A DNA stretch of 64,000 bases, from positions 1 to 64,000 of the forward strand of contig JAADVB010000059.1 in NCBI GenBank assembly GCA_023334545.1, given 5' to 3'. The stretch is from Salisapilia sapeloensis. Lineage: Eukaryota; Oomycota; Peronosporomycetes; Peronosporales; Salisapiliaceae. This document shows, piece after piece, positions 61,590 through 64,000 of this stretch. Every line of letters begins with the position of its first letter. Position 1 is the first letter of the stretch. The notes under the pieces are model-generated. The model saw only the letters and a list, made by a program, of their open reading frames with translations. It was not told where the DNA came from and made no database searches. The translations under genes were made by a program, and so were the position numbers.

Positions 61590-63713
61590 ATGCTATCACT
61601 GCCGCCTTACGACTTACGCATTCGCCATCATTCGAACCAAGCGACGCCTTCTTTATCTCAACTTGTTGCTGAAAGAGAGTATCGAGGAAATGGCGAGCAA
61701 ATAGGTCGACGTATGCACGGTCACGGTGCAATGATTCGTCGCCTGCGATGCGAAGCGGTCTTGGACGGCCATGCTGGATGTGTCAACCATCTTTGTTGGA
61801 ATCAAAACGGTACGCTCTTAGCGTCAGGCTCTGACGACCAAAAGCTAGTTGTCTGGGACTACGCCACCTGTAAACAACGTGATACGATCAACACAGGTCA
61901 TCATCTCAACATCTTCGCGACGTGCTTTGTGCCTGGATCAGACGACCATGTCATTGCGTCGGGTGCAATGGACAACGAAGTTCGCATCCACTACGCTCCT
62001 TTCCGAGACGACAGTACGCGAGTGTTCAACGCACATTATGGTCGCGTGAAAGACATCGGGAGTCATCCAGCTCTTCCAAACATCTTTTACAGCGTCGGTG
62101 AAGACGCGCAAGTGTGTCAATTCGACCTCCGATCACTACCGACTGGACGTAATGCTACAGATAGTTCTGGTATGGTGATCAATTTAGGCAAAAGCAGACA
62201 AGGTCGAAGTGTGCGTGGAATGGCCATGGACATGCATCCACTCGATCCGACAAAGATAGCCGTTGCGTGTGGAGACTTTTACACACGCTTGTACGACCGC
62301 CGGATGCTTCGTATCTCCAATTATACATCCGATATGAGTCGATTACGAAGATCGAGTGCTTCTCAAGAAGAGCTGAGTGAAGCAACACAACCTGTAGAGG
62401 TGTTTGCTCCTCCTCATCTACATTACGACATGTATAATGACGAGACCATCAAACGTGATCATGACCGATGTCATGGCACAAGTATCTCGTTTAATAAAGA
62501 CGGGACGGAACTGCTCGCAAACTACCATAGTGACCACATCTACTTGTATCGCGTGAATGGCGGTCCAAAGCTCGAAGACCAAGACTTTACGACGAACCAT
62601 CGAGGGTTGGTTCCATTCTGGAAGTATGGCAAACGCATGGATGAGAACAGTCTGTACGCACATCTATCCTCGCAAGAGGTACAGACTTGCTATCAACGTG
62701 GGATGGAAGCTTTTGAAAGTACCCGCATCTCCGATGCGATTGCTTATTTCAATAAAGCATGCAGTGCTAAAGTCTTTGGCGATATGGACGTGTCTTTCCA
62801 ACGAGATGTCTATCATCAATGTGCCAAAGCTTACTTACAACGCGCTTGGAATGCAGATGTATACCTCGCTTGTGTCTATTGCAAACGTGCTTTGGTCATT
62901 AGTAGATACGACCGACTCGTGTATTTGACGTACATCGAGGCGTTGAATAAAGATAAACGCACGACGCAGAGCATTCGTTGTGCTAGGGCTTATGCCGAAG
63001 GGTTTCCAGAACATGCAGACGATGTAGAAGAGTACATTCAATCGAGTGATCCGGAGCCACGACAGCAGACGGCAGAGGATGAGGAGGACAATGACGATGA
63101 CGATGACGATGAGCAAGAGGAAGAGGAAGAGGAAGAGGAAGAGGAAGAGGAAGAAGAGAATATTCATGATGAAGACTCGTCCGATGGAGAGTATGAGATG
63201 GCGGAAGATGTGGTCTTGCCGGAGAGAGACGATGGATTCTACGATGGACATCAAATGGGAGAAGACTTGTTACCGAATACGAACGTCTTGAAGCGGTATA
63301 TGGGCTATTGCAACGTCCAGACAGATATCAAGGAAGCAAACTTCTTTGGTCGAAACGACGAGTTTATCGTCGCTGGAAGTGATGACGGACGTGCGATCAT
63401 CTGGGATAAGAAGACTGGACAAGTGATCTCGGCGTTGCATGCAGACGAAGATATCGTGAATTGTGTCCGGCCTCATCCAACTGATGCGTGTTTGGCGACG
63501 AGTGGTATTGAAAACGTTGTACGACTATGGAAACCGACAGCTGGTGAGGATATGACTCCAAGTAGAGACGAACTGGACGAGATGGTGGAGCGGAATCAAT
63601 CACAGATGGGTGATGAGCTCGGAGGCTACTTCGGTAGCATCAATCCGAATCTCGTGCGTCTTATATTTGAAGGCGGAGAAGGTGAAGAGCGAGTACAATG
63701 TCCGACGCAATGA
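61590..63713 (+). CDS. WDTC1: WDTC1, WD40 and TPR adaptor of CUL4-DDB1 ligases
   Basis: Single exon, 707 residues; start at the first in-frame ATG (MLSLPPYDLR), in line with human WDTC1. Six to seven WD40 repeats: LDGHAGCVNHLCWNQNGTLL with ASGSDDQKLVVWD, TGHHLNIF, YGRVKDIGSHP, and at the C-terminus FIVAGSDDGRAIIWDK and LATSGIENVVRLWKP. A TPR region lies between (about 355-470), as in the family. QTDIKEANFFG is a WDTC1 hallmark. A Glu-rich insert encoded near 63075-63170 separates TPR and the final repeats. In animals it is a substrate receptor (DCAF9) for Cullin-4 ligases and restrains fat storage. Confidence 0.93.
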   Translation: MLSLPPYDLRIRHHSNQATPSLSQLVAEREYRGNGEQIGRRMHGHGAMIRRLRCEAVLDGHAGCVNHLCWNQNGTLLASGSDDQKLVVWDYATCKQRDTINTGHHLNIFATCFVPGSDDHVIASGAMDNEVRIHYAPFRDDSTRVFNAHYGRVKDIGSHPALPNIFYSVGEDAQVCQFDLRSLPTGRNATDSSGMVINLGKSRQGRSVRGMAMDMHPLDPTKIAVACGDFYTRLYDRRMLRISNYTSDMSRLRRSSASQEELSEATQPVEVFAPPHLHYDMYNDETIKRDHDRCHGTSISFNKDGTELLANYHSDHIYLYRVNGGPKLEDQDFTTNHRGLVPFWKYGKRMDENSLYAHLSSQEVQTCYQRGMEAFESTRISDAIAYFNKACSAKVFGDMDVSFQRDVYHQCAKAYLQRAWNADVYLACVYCKRALVISRYDRLVYLTYIEALNKDKRTTQSIRCARAYAEGFPEHADDVEEYIQSSDPEPRQQTAEDEEDNDDDDDDEQEEEEEEEEEEEEEENIHDEDSSDGEYEMAEDVVLPERDDGFYDGHQMGEDLLPNTNVLKRYMGYCNVQTDIKEANFFGRNDEFIVAGSDDGRAIIWDKKTGQVISALHADEDIVNCVRPHPTDACLATSGIENVVRLWKPTAGEDMTPSRDELDEMVERNQSQMGDELGGYFGSINPNLVRLIFEGGEGEERVQCPTQ
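63087..63165 (+). repeat. Acidic triplet repeat inside WDTC1 (GAC/GAT then GAG/GAA)
   Basis: Low-complexity in-frame run coding Asp then Glu within the variable loop between TPR and C-terminal WD repeats. Likely length-variable between strains by slippage; no frame effect. Confidence 0.8.
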
Positions 63714-64000
63714 AATGTTTTTATATGAAACTAAGTATACTTCTTCAACATAACTTCAGCATACTATTATGTACATAAAACCTACTAATTAGCGCAAAAC
63801 GCTATTAATTCATACTAAATTTGAATGGCTGCGCGTCGAGGCCGCTCGCGCCATTCGAGTTCATTTTCGAATTGACCAGCAAGGTAGCTAGTGCCTCACT
63901 TGTATGCGATGAAGACATCTATTAGAAATATTGTCAGATTAGAGTTGCTGAACAGGGGTAGTAGCCTGGTTGTCGAAAACTCTAATTCGGAGCATACTAT
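63714..64000. other. 3-prime flank of WDTC1 and start of next locus
   Basis: AT-rich after 63714, with no AATAAA recognised. It contains the possible last exon described separately (63805-63918, minus). Confidence 0.4.
63805..63918 (-). CDS. Possible terminal exon of a gene continuing beyond the window
   Basis: A 37-codon frame starting at the ATG at 63918 (or, if spliced, just after the acceptor TTTCTAATAG), ending QPFKFSMN and stop. The polypyrimidine-like stretch and AG directly upstream suggest it is a 3-prime exon; no domain is recognisable. Confidence 0.3.
   Translation of the reverse strand: MSSSHTSEALATLLVNSKMNSNGASGLDAQPFKFSMN

Noticed and set aside
1-64000. Search for tRNA, rRNA, CRISPR, transposon ends and long terminal repeats
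   Set aside because: None seen; only in-frame triplet repeats inside genes were found. A covariance-model and repeat search would be needed to exclude them.

Overview
The window is nuclear DNA from a compact eukaryotic genome. Protein-coding genes lie about 2 kb apart on both strands, and many are separated by only tens to a few hundred bases. Where splicing could be read, GT-AG introns are short, mostly 31-90 nt with several of 31-37 nt. Gene content fits an oomycete (stramenopile): plant-like GH3 beta-xylosidase, GH5 and GH43-like wall-active enzymes, TKL kinases, proteins with cysteine/HGGGRRC repeats, secreted CotH-like proteins. The moderate GC content and small introns would suit a white rust such as Albugo, but genus is inference. 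No rRNA, tRNA, CRISPR array or transposon was recognised.

Layout. 1-6.1 kb: 3-truncated GH3 glycosidase (-), TKL protein kinase, coiled-coil protein. 6.7-16 kb: FANCL ubiquitin ligase, NCBP3-like protein with an FA-type domain (-), FAM136A, DHHC palmitoyltransferase (-) head to head with an F-box/C2H2 protein, RanBP2-type zinc-finger protein. 16-27 kb: a 1,837-residue fusion of an Asteroid/XPG-type nuclease with a DEAH helicase, an aspartate-racemase-family enzyme, DNA topoisomerase II (-). 27-38 kb: a giant membrane-anchored GH43-like/EF-hand protein, a membrane-anchored GH5 glucanase with a 15-nt microexon, COA5/PET191 (-), STIMATE, a YCII protein. 38-45 kb: divergent kinase-like protein (-), exosome subunit RRP43, membrane-anchored serine carboxypeptidase, HGGGRRC-repeat protein (-), then about 1.1 kb with no supported gene. 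45.8-64 kb: SUMO-like/BTB fusion, FIGNL1 (-), ModF-like two-domain ABC ATPase, betaine-aldehyde-type ALDH (-), ATRIP-like coiled-coil/helical protein, CotH-like membrane protein, SLC35C2-like transporter (-), PX-RING protein, lumenal kinase (-), WDTC1, and perhaps the last exon of a further gene.

The genes do not form an operon-like pathway. Two themes stand out. One is genome maintenance: FANCL, topoisomerase II, FIGNL1 and a possible ATRIP. The other is surface or secretory-pathway enzymes held by an N-terminal membrane anchor: GH43-like, GH5, S10 peptidase and a lumenal kinase. The most unusual items are domain fusions, above all nuclease plus DEAH helicase and SUMO-like plus BTB. Exon boundaries were read by eye from GT/AG sites, frame continuity and family conservation.
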